A stretch of DNA of 64,000 nucleotides, taken from contig CP069418.1 in NCBI GenBank assembly GCA_017569305.1, positions 1,488,001 to 1,552,000 of the forward strand, written 5' to 3'. Shown piece after piece: positions 33,511-40,046 of the stretch. Positions within the stretch are counted from its first letter, which is position 1, and the number at the start of each line of letters is the position of its first letter. The DNA is from Clostridiales bacterium FE2011. Its GTDB lineage: Bacteria > Bacillota > Clostridia > Christensenellales > Aristaeellaceae. The notes under the pieces were generated by a model. The model made no database searches. It saw only the letters and a list, made by a program, of their open reading frames with translations, and was not told where the DNA came from. A program made the position numbers and the translations under genes.

Positions 33511-34002
33511 TTACTCCACGAACACGCGCACGTTGTCGCCGTCTGGACTCTCCACAGTAACGAGTTCCCCTACCATACCCTGATCCACCAGCCGGATGAT
33601 CTCCTCGAAGTCCACCTTCTGCAGTGCTTCACTCCCGCTGATCTGGGGCATCTTCATGTTCATCATCATTCCGGCCTTGACAAGTCCCATCGGAAGATTG
33701 ACCGTCACCTTGTCTCCATCCGCCAGATTGGCGCGCACCTTAAGGATCAGGTCATTGGTGTCCTTGCGTTCCCCGACAGGGACAATCCTGGCTTTGTTTT
33801 CTTCTTTGCCCAGCAGCTCGTTCAGGCTTACCCTGAGCACGTCCGAGAGATCCGGGAGAATGGAAATATCCGGCATGGATGCGTCGTTCTCCCACTTGGA
33901 TACAGCCTGTCCGGAGATGCCGAACTTTTCCGCGAGTTCCTCCTGGGTGAGGCCGCTCTGCTTCCTTAACCGGCTGAGCCGCTGTCCGAATGTCTCCTTC
34001 AT
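33511..34002 (-). CDS. XRE-family regulator with beta-rich C-terminal domain
   Basis: 163 aa. Helix-turn-helix at residues ~5-60 (FGQRLSRLRKQSGLTQEELA, EKFGISGQAVSKWENDASMP). The C-terminal ~80 residues (KVRANLADGDKVTVNLPMGL, then VTVESPDGDNVRVFVE) resemble the YvlB/LiaX-type N-terminal module seen in envelope-stress proteins. ATG 34002 follows GGGAGG. The promoter overlaps an inverted repeat, so autoregulation is likely. Confidence 0.85.
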   Translation of the reverse strand: MKETFGQRLSRLRKQSGLTQEELAEKFGISGQAVSKWENDASMPDISILPDLSDVLRVSLNELLGKEENKARIVPVGERKDTNDLILKVRANLADGDKVTVNLPMGLVKAGMMMNMKMPQISGSEALQKVDFEEIIRLVDQGMVGELVTVESPDGDNVRVFVE

Positions 34003-34024
34003 AATCGTTTCCTCCCTTTTCTGA

Positions 34025-34065
34025 AGTATACCATCTGTTACGTGCCGTGTCATTTGTTTGACACG
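34025..34065 (-). promoter_or_regulatory. Promoter and operator of the XRE gene
   Basis: Minus strand ATGACA (34053-34048), 17 bases, TATACT (34030-34025). The perfect inverted repeat CGTGTCA-TTTGTT-TGACACG (34046-34065) covers the -35 box. Confidence 0.65.
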
Positions 34066-34210
34066 TTCCGCTCTCTGTCTGCAATCAGATGATACGATGA
34101 CGGGAGAGTGTTTTGAAGCGATTGAAAGTTGAAATGCTCTCCAAAAGGTTGGATATTATACAACTATTGGTTGGAAATGTGCTGCCGGGCATATATACAT
34201 ACTTTTTGTT

Positions 34211-35194
34211 CTATCTCCCGTCCGCCACACACTTTGCAAGCTCCACATTCCGTTCCTCACTTGCTTTTAACTTTTCCAGCACACTAACAATCTCCGGATA
34301 ACATGTCTTATCCACCGGTTCAAACAGGGAATTCCATCCTTCGGTTCCTCCATCGAGTATCTCAAACATTAACCTGCGGTATAACTCAACAGTCGTCCGG
34401 AACGACTCTGTCAGCTTCTCCAACAATTCATTCGTCTGTACCTTTTGTTGCTCCTCCAGATACAATAGTAATGCGTCCTTTCTTTCATAAAAAATTCCGA
34501 TGCAATACTTAAAACCAAAGGAATCCAATCTGTCCTCCCGTATTGCTTTCACGATTGTATCATACACTGCCAAACCGTATGATCGTCCATTCTCACAAAT
34601 TGCTTTCATCCCCTGTACATACAGACGAAGCGCTTCCACATAAGCTTGATTCCAATCTGCCTCTTGTGCGGCTTCCGGAATTTCGCAATACAACACCGGG
34701 GCCCATTCAAAGGTTTTCCCCAGATTATTGTATAAAACCGGCATGCTGGCATTCACATTCCGACTCCCGATTCCTTTCGAAAAGAACACCTTGTCCTCAT
34801 CGTCGTAACCGTAAATCACGCCAAACTCACCTGTATCGATGCCCCATACCACGCAGGCTTTGCCATCCTCGATCCCTTTTTTGATTGCCTCAATTGCTTC
34901 CTTCTGCTTTACTGAATACTCCTCTGCATCCGGTGCGGCATAATACTTCTTCGTCCGCACACCGATTCGCTCCGTAAAACAAGCGTGTTCCTCCATCCAG
35001 TCATAATCCGTAATCGGCAGCGCACTGCAGTTTTCATCCACACAAAACTGCGATGCAATTCCCGTTACACTTAAGAACCTCTGAAAAGTGTACTCCTTAT
35101 TCCACATTCCACAGTGCTCCAGTACACTCATCATACTGATCGCATAAGTGTTCCACGCTGAAAATACCTCAATGTCCAGCTTCTTTTTTGCCAT
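34211..35194 (-). CDS. BtrH/C39-peptidase-like protein, possible WYL-regulator target
   Basis: 327 aa from ATG 35194, which follows a perfect GGAGG at 7-base spacing. The middle block ACVVWGIDTGEFGVIYGYDD resembles C39-peptidase or BtrH-type papain-like folds (the butirosin BtrH family transfers acyl groups), with an N-terminal SAWNTYAISMMSVLEHCG. The C-terminal ~120 residues are helical. It is in the same frame as the upstream WYL regulator with no stop between, so a 549-residue fusion is possible. I favour independent translation because the linker looks like translated promoter sequence. Confidence 0.55.
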   Translation of the reverse strand: MAKKKLDIEVFSAWNTYAISMMSVLEHCGMWNKEYTFQRFLSVTGIASQFCVDENCSALPITDYDWMEEHACFTERIGVRTKKYYAAPDAEEYSVKQKEAIEAIKKGIEDGKACVVWGIDTGEFGVIYGYDDEDKVFFSKGIGSRNVNASMPVLYNNLGKTFEWAPVLYCEIPEAAQEADWNQAYVEALRLYVQGMKAICENGRSYGLAVYDTIVKAIREDRLDSFGFKYCIGIFYERKDALLLYLEEQQKVQTNELLEKLTESFRTTVELYRRLMFEILDGGTEGWNSLFEPVDKTCYPEIVSVLEKLKASEERNVELAKCVADGR

Positions 35195-35857
35195 AGCTGG
35201 TCGCCTCCTTTTTCTTTCTGACCCTATTATCCCACAGGAGGTATGACATATGATGTCATAGCAATTTAAAATTCCGGAAAGTCTTTCTTTCATGTACTCT
35301 CTTAACCAATTTGGTTTTATAATGCGAAAATCCAAACCGCCGGCAATCAAAACGCTGACAAAAACATCCGGATCAAAAAACGCATAGGTATAGGTGTGTC
35401 CTTCCGCCTTCCCACAAAGAAAATAATCCAACGGTGCTGCCGATGCTCTTCCGCCCAGCATCTCAATTTCCGCAAAGTACGGTTCTCTTGTCATACCGCT
35501 TTTATCCTCACCATTCCCCGACTCTGCAGATATCTTGGACAAAATCTCAGCCTGTCCCTCATACTTTCCGTATCCAAAGGAACTTAATTCCTTGCTCTGC
35601 TTTGCCAGCAACCGTACTGTCTCCTTCTCACTTTCCGACAGAAAGAAACTCGGCAGCACATACTCTTTCTCATACCGATATCCTCGTTTCCGCGCACAGT
35701 ACAGAAGCGGTGCGTTCATGGAATCCCTCATATATTCAATATCTCGCTGTGCCTGCCTGTTAGAAATCTCAAATTGAGCTGCCAGAGTTCCGGCATTCGG
35801 ATATGCATTCTCCACAACTCTATTGTGAAACCAAATCATTCTTTGATAAGCAGAAAT
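35195..35857 (-). CDS. WYL-type transcriptional regulator, open at its 3' end
   Basis: About 220 residues before the next start. Winged helix at the N-terminus (QRMIWFHNRVVENAYPNAGT, LAAQFEISNRQAQRDIEYMR), then a WYL-like ligand domain ending in NWLREYMKERLSGILNCYD, where family members usually stop. Here the frame runs on through a palindrome into the next gene. The best-placed ribosome site (AAGGAG, 35871-35866) would use an ATT at 35857; the first ATG is 35839. Confidence 0.6.
35242..35260 (-). promoter_or_regulatory. Palindromic operator inside the WYL/BtrH reading frame
   Basis: TATGACA-TATGA-TGTCATA, perfect 7-bp arms, 48 bases before ATG 35194. On the minus strand a GATAAT -10-like box follows. 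Likely binding site of the WYL regulator. Confidence 0.6.
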
Positions 35858-35879
35858 AAGAACATCTCCTTTGTTGAAT

Positions 35880-35930
35880 ATCACCCATTCCCCAAAAACA
35901 ATAAAAAAGCGATTTGGGGGAACGGGTGAT
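35880..35930 (-). repeat. Large imperfect inverted repeat before the WYL gene
   Basis: ATCACCCATTCCCCAAA and TTTGGGGGAACGGGTGAT pair over 17 positions with one mismatch and one bulge, around a T-rich loop. It lies between the end of the GNAT gene and the WYL ribosome site. It could end transcription from the GNAT gene or bind a regulator. Confidence 0.6.
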
Positions 35931-35948
35931 ACTTCATTGTCTTTTTGA

Positions 35949-36569
35949 TCAGCTATACGGCTCTTCCTTTCTGTCTGATGTTGAACGTCCGTTATATGGA
36001 GAATCCCCATAATACCGGTCTTTCAGCGTACAACCGGACCAATATCTGCGGAAATAGAAATAATCATCTGCATATCGGTTATAGTGATAATCGTAAACCG
36101 TTCTTTTTTCAAAGAGCCGGAATCCGCACTTTTCTGCCGTTTTCCGGGAAGCCGGATTGTCCACGTCCATGACCGCAGTCAGATAATCAACCCCGTTCGT
36201 CCGGCAGAAAAACTCTGCAAACGCCTCTGCTGCTTCGGATGCATATCCTTTCCCGGTATACGCACCGATCATCATCCAGCCCAGGTCATATTCATGGAGC
36301 ATATTCTGTTTGCAGAAAGTAAGAGCACCTACCACCTCGCCGGTATCCTTGCTTTCAATGGCATAGCATCGCCACGCATCGGCATCGCCGGTGTCCTCAA
36401 TCTGCTGAAAGGTGCGGATATATCTTTGCATATCTGTTCGGTCAGCACAAACATCCAGAAAATCCGGACAGAACTCCGTCACCTGCGGATCGGTTTTGAT
36501 TCTGTACAGCGCGTCTGCGTCTTCCTCCCGGAACGTACGAACAGTCAGCCTTTTTGTTTCAATTAACAT
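35949..36569 (-). CDS. RimJ/RimL-type GNAT acetyltransferase
   Basis: 206 aa. LIETKRLTVRTFREEDADAL at the start, YDLGWMMIGAYTGKGYASEA at the acetyl-CoA site, then VDNPASRKTAEKCGFRLFEK. The C-terminal ~40 residues after residue 165 are rich in Tyr, Asp and Arg, beyond the normal fold. The substrate is unknown. Confidence 0.85.
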   Translation of the reverse strand: MLIETKRLTVRTFREEDADALYRIKTDPQVTEFCPDFLDVCADRTDMQRYIRTFQQIEDTGDADAWRCYAIESKDTGEVVGALTFCKQNMLHEYDLGWMMIGAYTGKGYASEAAEAFAEFFCRTNGVDYLTAVMDVDNPASRKTAEKCGFRLFEKRTVYDYHYNRYADDYFYFRRYWSGCTLKDRYYGDSPYNGRSTSDRKEEPYS

Positions 36570-36672
36570 TTTCGTTGCCTCCGGCGGTTTTCATGGATCT
36601 GTTATCTGAAACCAGTAGTTACGGTTGCATTTCGATAAACAAAGGGATACCTTTCTCTTCGAATCCAGCCGT

Positions 36673-37596
36673 TCAAAGTGTATTAAAACTGTCAAGACAA
36701 CTTTTCAAACGGTTCTCCGTTTCCGTGTCTCCAACTCTGATAGAAAAGATCAAAAAATCCAGGGTTGTGTAGATATGATAAGCGCTTTCAAAAGCATCAA
36801 ACTGAGCTTTACGATGAGTAGCACCATAATGGTCCAAAAACACATTTCGAAACAAGCTGTATTCCTGGTTGCTGTAGTTTTGCTTCATCCAGAATGTCAG
36901 TCGGGAAACATCCGCCATCCAGTTTAAGGCCATGGCATCATCCCAATCAATCAACGATATTTCACCATCATCACAAATAATAACATTTTTCTTTGACAAA
37001 TCGCCATGGCACAAAACCGATGGCAAGTCCTCATAATTATGCATAGTATCCAGGACCATTGCCTTCATCTTTTTCAACTGCTTTTCCGGTACTATGCCTT
37101 CTAGGCTGTCATCGATTCCGTCAAATTCGTCTTCAAGGAAATCAATCATGCCATTATGGCTGGCTATACCGCTGCCGATATATCCGTAATTTGGGATGCA
37201 TATACTGTGCACAGAAGACATCAGTTCCGCCAATTTGATATAAAGCCCGATTTCCTGTTCTCTGTCAAGCAGTATTTTATCTGCTGCCGTGCCTTGTATC
37301 TCGCACTCGATCAGATAGCCATTCGGATACATCTCATTATCCCGGTTGTAAGCAATTAACTCGGCACTGCGAATATGGTTCTGTGATAGTCTTTGATAAA
37401 CAAAGGGAACCTTCCCTTTTTCCGGCCAGTTTTTACTTCTGTACAGTTTCAGATAATAACGTTTCCCTGCTATCGTGAAGAAGTATACGGAATTATTGGT
37501 TATATTCCGAATTTTCCCGATCTCATCCGTATCACAGCCAAAGTGAGTCCTGATAATTTGTTTAACTGTTTCTATTGCCGCATCCGCTTTGCCCAT
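36673..37596 (-). CDS. Aminoglycoside/choline phosphotransferase-like kinase
   Basis: 307 aa. Catalytic loop LCHGDLSKKNVII and metal loop SLIDWDDAMALNWMAD of the APH/ChoK kinase fold; N-terminal lobe strand YYLKLYRSKNW supplies the ATP lysine. The substrate may be a small sugar, aminoglycoside or amine and cannot be decided. ATG 37596 lies 6 bases after AAGGTG; two upstream in-frame ATGs lack ribosome sites. Confidence 0.78.
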   Translation of the reverse strand: MGKADAAIETVKQIIRTHFGCDTDEIGKIRNITNNSVYFFTIAGKRYYLKLYRSKNWPEKGKVPFVYQRLSQNHIRSAELIAYNRDNEMYPNGYLIECEIQGTAADKILLDREQEIGLYIKLAELMSSVHSICIPNYGYIGSGIASHNGMIDFLEDEFDGIDDSLEGIVPEKQLKKMKAMVLDTMHNYEDLPSVLCHGDLSKKNVIICDDGEISLIDWDDAMALNWMADVSRLTFWMKQNYSNQEYSLFRNVFLDHYGATHRKAQFDAFESAYHIYTTLDFLIFSIRVGDTETENRLKSCLDSFNTL

Positions 37597-37744
37597 AAAG
37601 CACACCTTGCGATTATGTCCTTCCATGGTCATTTATCTGAATTATTCTCACAAGGAATCTCCTTGCCAATGACATTCTCGTTCACATTTTATCAAACCCG
37701 CCAGCCCGTGTCCATCCAGCAAAAACTCCGCGCCACTGGCCGGA

Positions 37745-37826
37745 GATCGAAGTGACGAGATTTCGTTTTGCGCCGCAACGGATATAGTTACTGGTCTCGT
37801 GGCGGGATTCCGCTTCGCGCCGCAAC
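37745..37826 (-). repeat. Two degenerate copies of the tRNA-Pro 3' end
   Basis: 37745-37765 and 37795-37812 both resemble the first 20 bases of the tRNA-Pro locus (GAAGTGGCGGGATTCGA on the plus strand) in the same orientation. The likeness between the two copies goes on through GCGCCGCAAC (37753-37780 and 37799-37826, about 5 differences in 28). They look like tandem remnants. Confidence 0.55.
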
Positions 37827-37873
37827 CTCAATCGTCGCGACTCCACACTGTGGAGCTCGCTCGTTTCGGTTGA

Positions 37874-37921
37874 GAAAGCCGCCGACGAGATCTCTGCCAC
37901 TGGCAGTCGTCGGCGGCTTTC
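37874..37921. repeat. Long perfect hairpin
   Basis: GAAAGCCGCCGACGA (37874-37888) and TCGTCGGCGGCTTTC (37907-37921), perfect 15-bp arms, with an inner CTGCC/GGCAG stem. No clear T run follows on either strand. Confidence 0.75.
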
Positions 37922-37930
37922 CCCACGGCC

Positions 37931-37962
37931 TTACAGGCCGCGTGGTCCGAATCCCTGCCATT
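37931..37962 (+). pseudogene. Inverted degenerate 3' half of tRNA-Pro
   Basis: AGGCCGCGTGGTCCGAATCC, followed by CTGCCATTTCG, aligns with the last ~30 bases of the tRNA-Pro gene with about five changes, in the opposite orientation. It lies as a mirror image across the shared terminator at 37977-38005. Confidence 0.55.
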
Positions 37963-37976
37963 TCGGAAACAGCAAA

Positions 37977-38005
37977 AAAAGGCACCCCATTTGGGGTGCC
38001 TTTTT
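37977..38005 (-). terminator. Bidirectional terminator after tRNA-Pro
   Basis: GGCACCCC-ATTT-GGGGTGCC with A/T runs on both sides, directly downstream of tRNA-Pro on the minus strand. Confidence 0.9.
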
Positions 38006-38009
38006 GCTG

Positions 38010-38083
38010 TCGAAGTGGCGGGATTCGAACCCGCGGCCTTTTGGTCCCGAACCAAACGCGCTACCAAACTGCGCTACACCTCG
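38010..38083 (-). tRNA. tRNA-Pro (CGG)
   Basis: Cloverleaf on the minus strand: acceptor CGAGGTG/CACTTCG (one G-U), D arm with AGCGC and GCGCG, anticodon loop TTCGGGA (CGG), T arm GCGGG-TTCGAAT-CCCGC. CCA is not encoded. Co-transcribed with tRNA-Thr. Confidence 0.95.
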
Positions 38084-38093
38084 ATATAAACTG

Positions 38094-38166
38094 AGCCGAT
38101 GAGGGGACTCGAACCCCTGACCTGCTGATTACGAATCGGCTGCTCTACCAACTGAGCCACATCGGC
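38094..38166 (-). tRNA. tRNA-Thr (CGT)
   Basis: Acceptor GCCGATG/CATCGGC, D arm GCTC/GAGC, anticodon loop TTCGTAA (CGT), T arm AGGGG-TTCGAGT-CCCCT. The anticodon stem has one C-A mismatch. CCA is not encoded. 10 bases upstream of tRNA-Pro. Confidence 0.93.
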
Positions 38167-38292
38167 ACGATCAGCAAAGGCTATTATATCAAAGGGACTT
38201 TCGTTTGTCCAGCCTTTTTTTCGCCGCCTGTGGACATCCGGGAAAGGGTATGGTAAACTGCTCCGGCACTATGATAGAAAGAGAGATCGCGC

Positions 38293-39111
38293 ATGAAGTA
38301 CCAGCTGATCGCCCTGGATCTGGACGGGACACTGCTCAACAGCCGGAAGGAGCTCCCTGAGGACGCCATCCAGGCCATCCGGAAGGTCTGTGCTGCCGGA
38401 AAGACGGTGGTCTTTGATACCGGACGGGCTGTACCGGAACTGGCCGAGCAGATTGCCCTGCTTCCGGAAGTACGGTACGCGATCTTCTGCAGCGGCGCAG
38501 GCCTGTATGATACCCGGGAAAGGAAGGCCTTCGGCCTGAAGCCTATTCCTGACGCACAGACAAAACGAATCCTGTCCGTTGCCCGCACAAAGGATATCAT
38601 GCCCCAGCTGGTGCTGGCGGACCGGGATGTGATCCAGGCCTCCCAGATGGATCGGCTGGAGCATTACAACATGGGCGTCTACCGGCCTATGTATGAAAAA
38701 GCCATGACGCTGGTGCCGGATATTTATGCCTTTGCCGAATCCTGCACCGAGCCTTTCCTGAAGATCAACCTGTATCACGCGGAAGTGGAGGAACGGATCC
38801 GCACCCGTGCACAGCTGGAAACACCGGATCTGGAGCTGGTCTATTCCGAAATATCCTCCCTGGAATGTTCCGCCGCCGGCGTCAGCAAAGGATCCGGGCT
38901 CCAGCGCCTCTGCGGCCTGCTGGACATTCCGCTGGAAGCCTGTATTGCCGTAGGCGACGCGGACAACGATATCCCCATGCTCCGGACAGCCGGACTTGGG
39001 ATCGCCATGGGCAACGCGCCGGACTATGTCAAAACCGCCGCGGACCGGATCGTTTCCGATCAGGACCACGGCGGCTGTACAGAAGCCATAATGATGCTTG
39101 CAAAAGACTGA
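38293..39111 (+). CDS. HAD-IIB (Cof-type) phosphatase
   Basis: 272 aa. Catalytic DLDGTLL (residues 9-15), motif II TGR, Lys in VSKGSGLQRL and motif IV GDADNDIPML. A cap domain lies between motifs II and III. Removes phosphate from sugar phosphates or nucleotides. The last 26 codons and the terminator recur as a diverged truncated copy at 42184-42276, on the far side of the radical SAM cassette. Confidence 0.9.
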   Translation: MKYQLIALDLDGTLLNSRKELPEDAIQAIRKVCAAGKTVVFDTGRAVPELAEQIALLPEVRYAIFCSGAGLYDTRERKAFGLKPIPDAQTKRILSVARTKDIMPQLVLADRDVIQASQMDRLEHYNMGVYRPMYEKAMTLVPDIYAFAESCTEPFLKINLYHAEVEERIRTRAQLETPDLELVYSEISSLECSAAGVSKGSGLQRLCGLLDIPLEACIAVGDADNDIPMLRTAGLGIAMGNAPDYVKTAADRIVSDQDHGGCTEAIMMLAKD

Positions 39112-39137
39112 TTCCTGGATGGAATCAGTCTTTTTTT
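39104..39137 (+). terminator. Terminator of the HAD gene
   Basis: AAGACTGATTCC-TGGAT-GGAATCAGTCTT followed by T5. A 12-bp stem overlapping the stop codon. Repeated with two to three changes at 42246-42276. Confidence 0.92.
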
Positions 39138-39259
39138 GATTCCGTTTCTCCGCACTTCAGGTCGATAATACAATCACATATGTATTGCGCAAATATATAT
39201 CAGTCCAATTTTACGCCATTGTATTTTTACCAAAAATCCGCACTTTTTACGGGTTTTTG

Positions 39260-39289
39260 TTGACGAATCCGTATTACATATGATATTTA
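39260..39289 (+). promoter_or_regulatory. Promoter of the precursor/radical SAM cassette
   Basis: TTGACG (39260-39265), 18 bases, TATTTA (39284-39289). A ~290-nt leader follows; it holds an ATGGGGA/TCCCCAT hairpin (39455-39475) and no other feature I can name. The 39140-39259 stretch is AT-rich with no gene. Confidence 0.5.
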
Positions 39290-39585
39290 TAAGTATAGAG
39301 AATGGGAAAATGTTTAATAAATCTATAGTTGTGAAGAAACCATCATAACAATGCCTTACCGATCGCTCTGACAGTTCAGTATCGACTGACTCCCAAAGCC
39401 TGTACAACATGTTTTGCACCATTGAGTTTTTGATTGTCTCTTCTATTGGTTTTTATGGGGAAAAACAATCCCCATTATGAACAATTCTTCTTGAATCGCA
39501 GACACCCGGCATCTTAAGAAACGTCCCCGCAGACCTTTCTGGCAAGTTTGTAGTTTATCTGCACGATGAAAAGGAGGAAAAAGAC

Positions 39586-39975
39586 ATGTCAGCAAAAGCA
39601 ACCAAGGCTCAAAAAGCAACCGCAGAATTCTTTGACACCGGCCTCAAAGCTAAAGACACTGCGATGGTCGTAATCCCAGGACGCGGCAGGGTGACCGTCG
39701 CCGTTCCGGAAGGAGACCTTTATTTCAAAGGTTCTCTCACGGAAGACACCGGCCTGACTTACGCCCAGGTCGTGAAGCCCATCCCGGATTATACGAAGCG
39801 GCGCCCCGGCAGGCCTTTCCCTATGCCCCCTGAAAAGATCAAAATCAAGGGAATACTGACACGCAAGGATTATCTGTATCTCGTTCGTCGCGGTTGCACC
39901 ATCGAAGACGGAGTTCTCTCTGTTCCTCAGGAGAGAATAGCGGAAGTGCACAAACATCTCAAAATCGAAGCATAA
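39586..39975 (+). CDS. Small protein, candidate RiPP precursor or maturase substrate
   Basis: 129 aa, no family recognised. Basic, Ala/Lys-rich start (MSAKATKAQKATAEFF), a VVIPGRGRVTVAVPEGDLYF strand region (28-47), a Pro/Arg-rich segment KRRPGRPFPMPP (71-82), and a C-terminal part with the only Cys at 104 (RRGCTIEDG). No signal peptide or membrane helix. AAGGAGG lies ten bases before the ATG. A terminator and then a radical SAM/SPASM gene follow, the usual order for a ribosomally made peptide and its modifying enzyme. It is longer than most RiPP precursors, so a partner protein is an alternative. Confidence 0.6.
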   Translation: MSAKATKAQKATAEFFDTGLKAKDTAMVVIPGRGRVTVAVPEGDLYFKGSLTEDTGLTYAQVVKPIPDYTKRRPGRPFPMPPEKIKIKGILTRKDYLYLVRRGCTIEDGVLSVPQERIAEVHKHLKIEA

Positions 39976-39990
39976 CGAATAAAAAGCCAG

Positions 39991-40030
39991 CCGGATTGTG
40001 GTCAGTCAAATGTCCGCAATCCGGTTTTTT
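39991..40030 (+). terminator. Intercistronic terminator between precursor and radical SAM genes
   Basis: CCGGATTGTGG, 12-base loop, CCGCAATCCGG (one G-U), then TTTTTT. It would let much of the transcription stop after the small gene. Confidence 0.85.
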
Positions 40031-40046
40031 AAGGAAGGCATGATCC

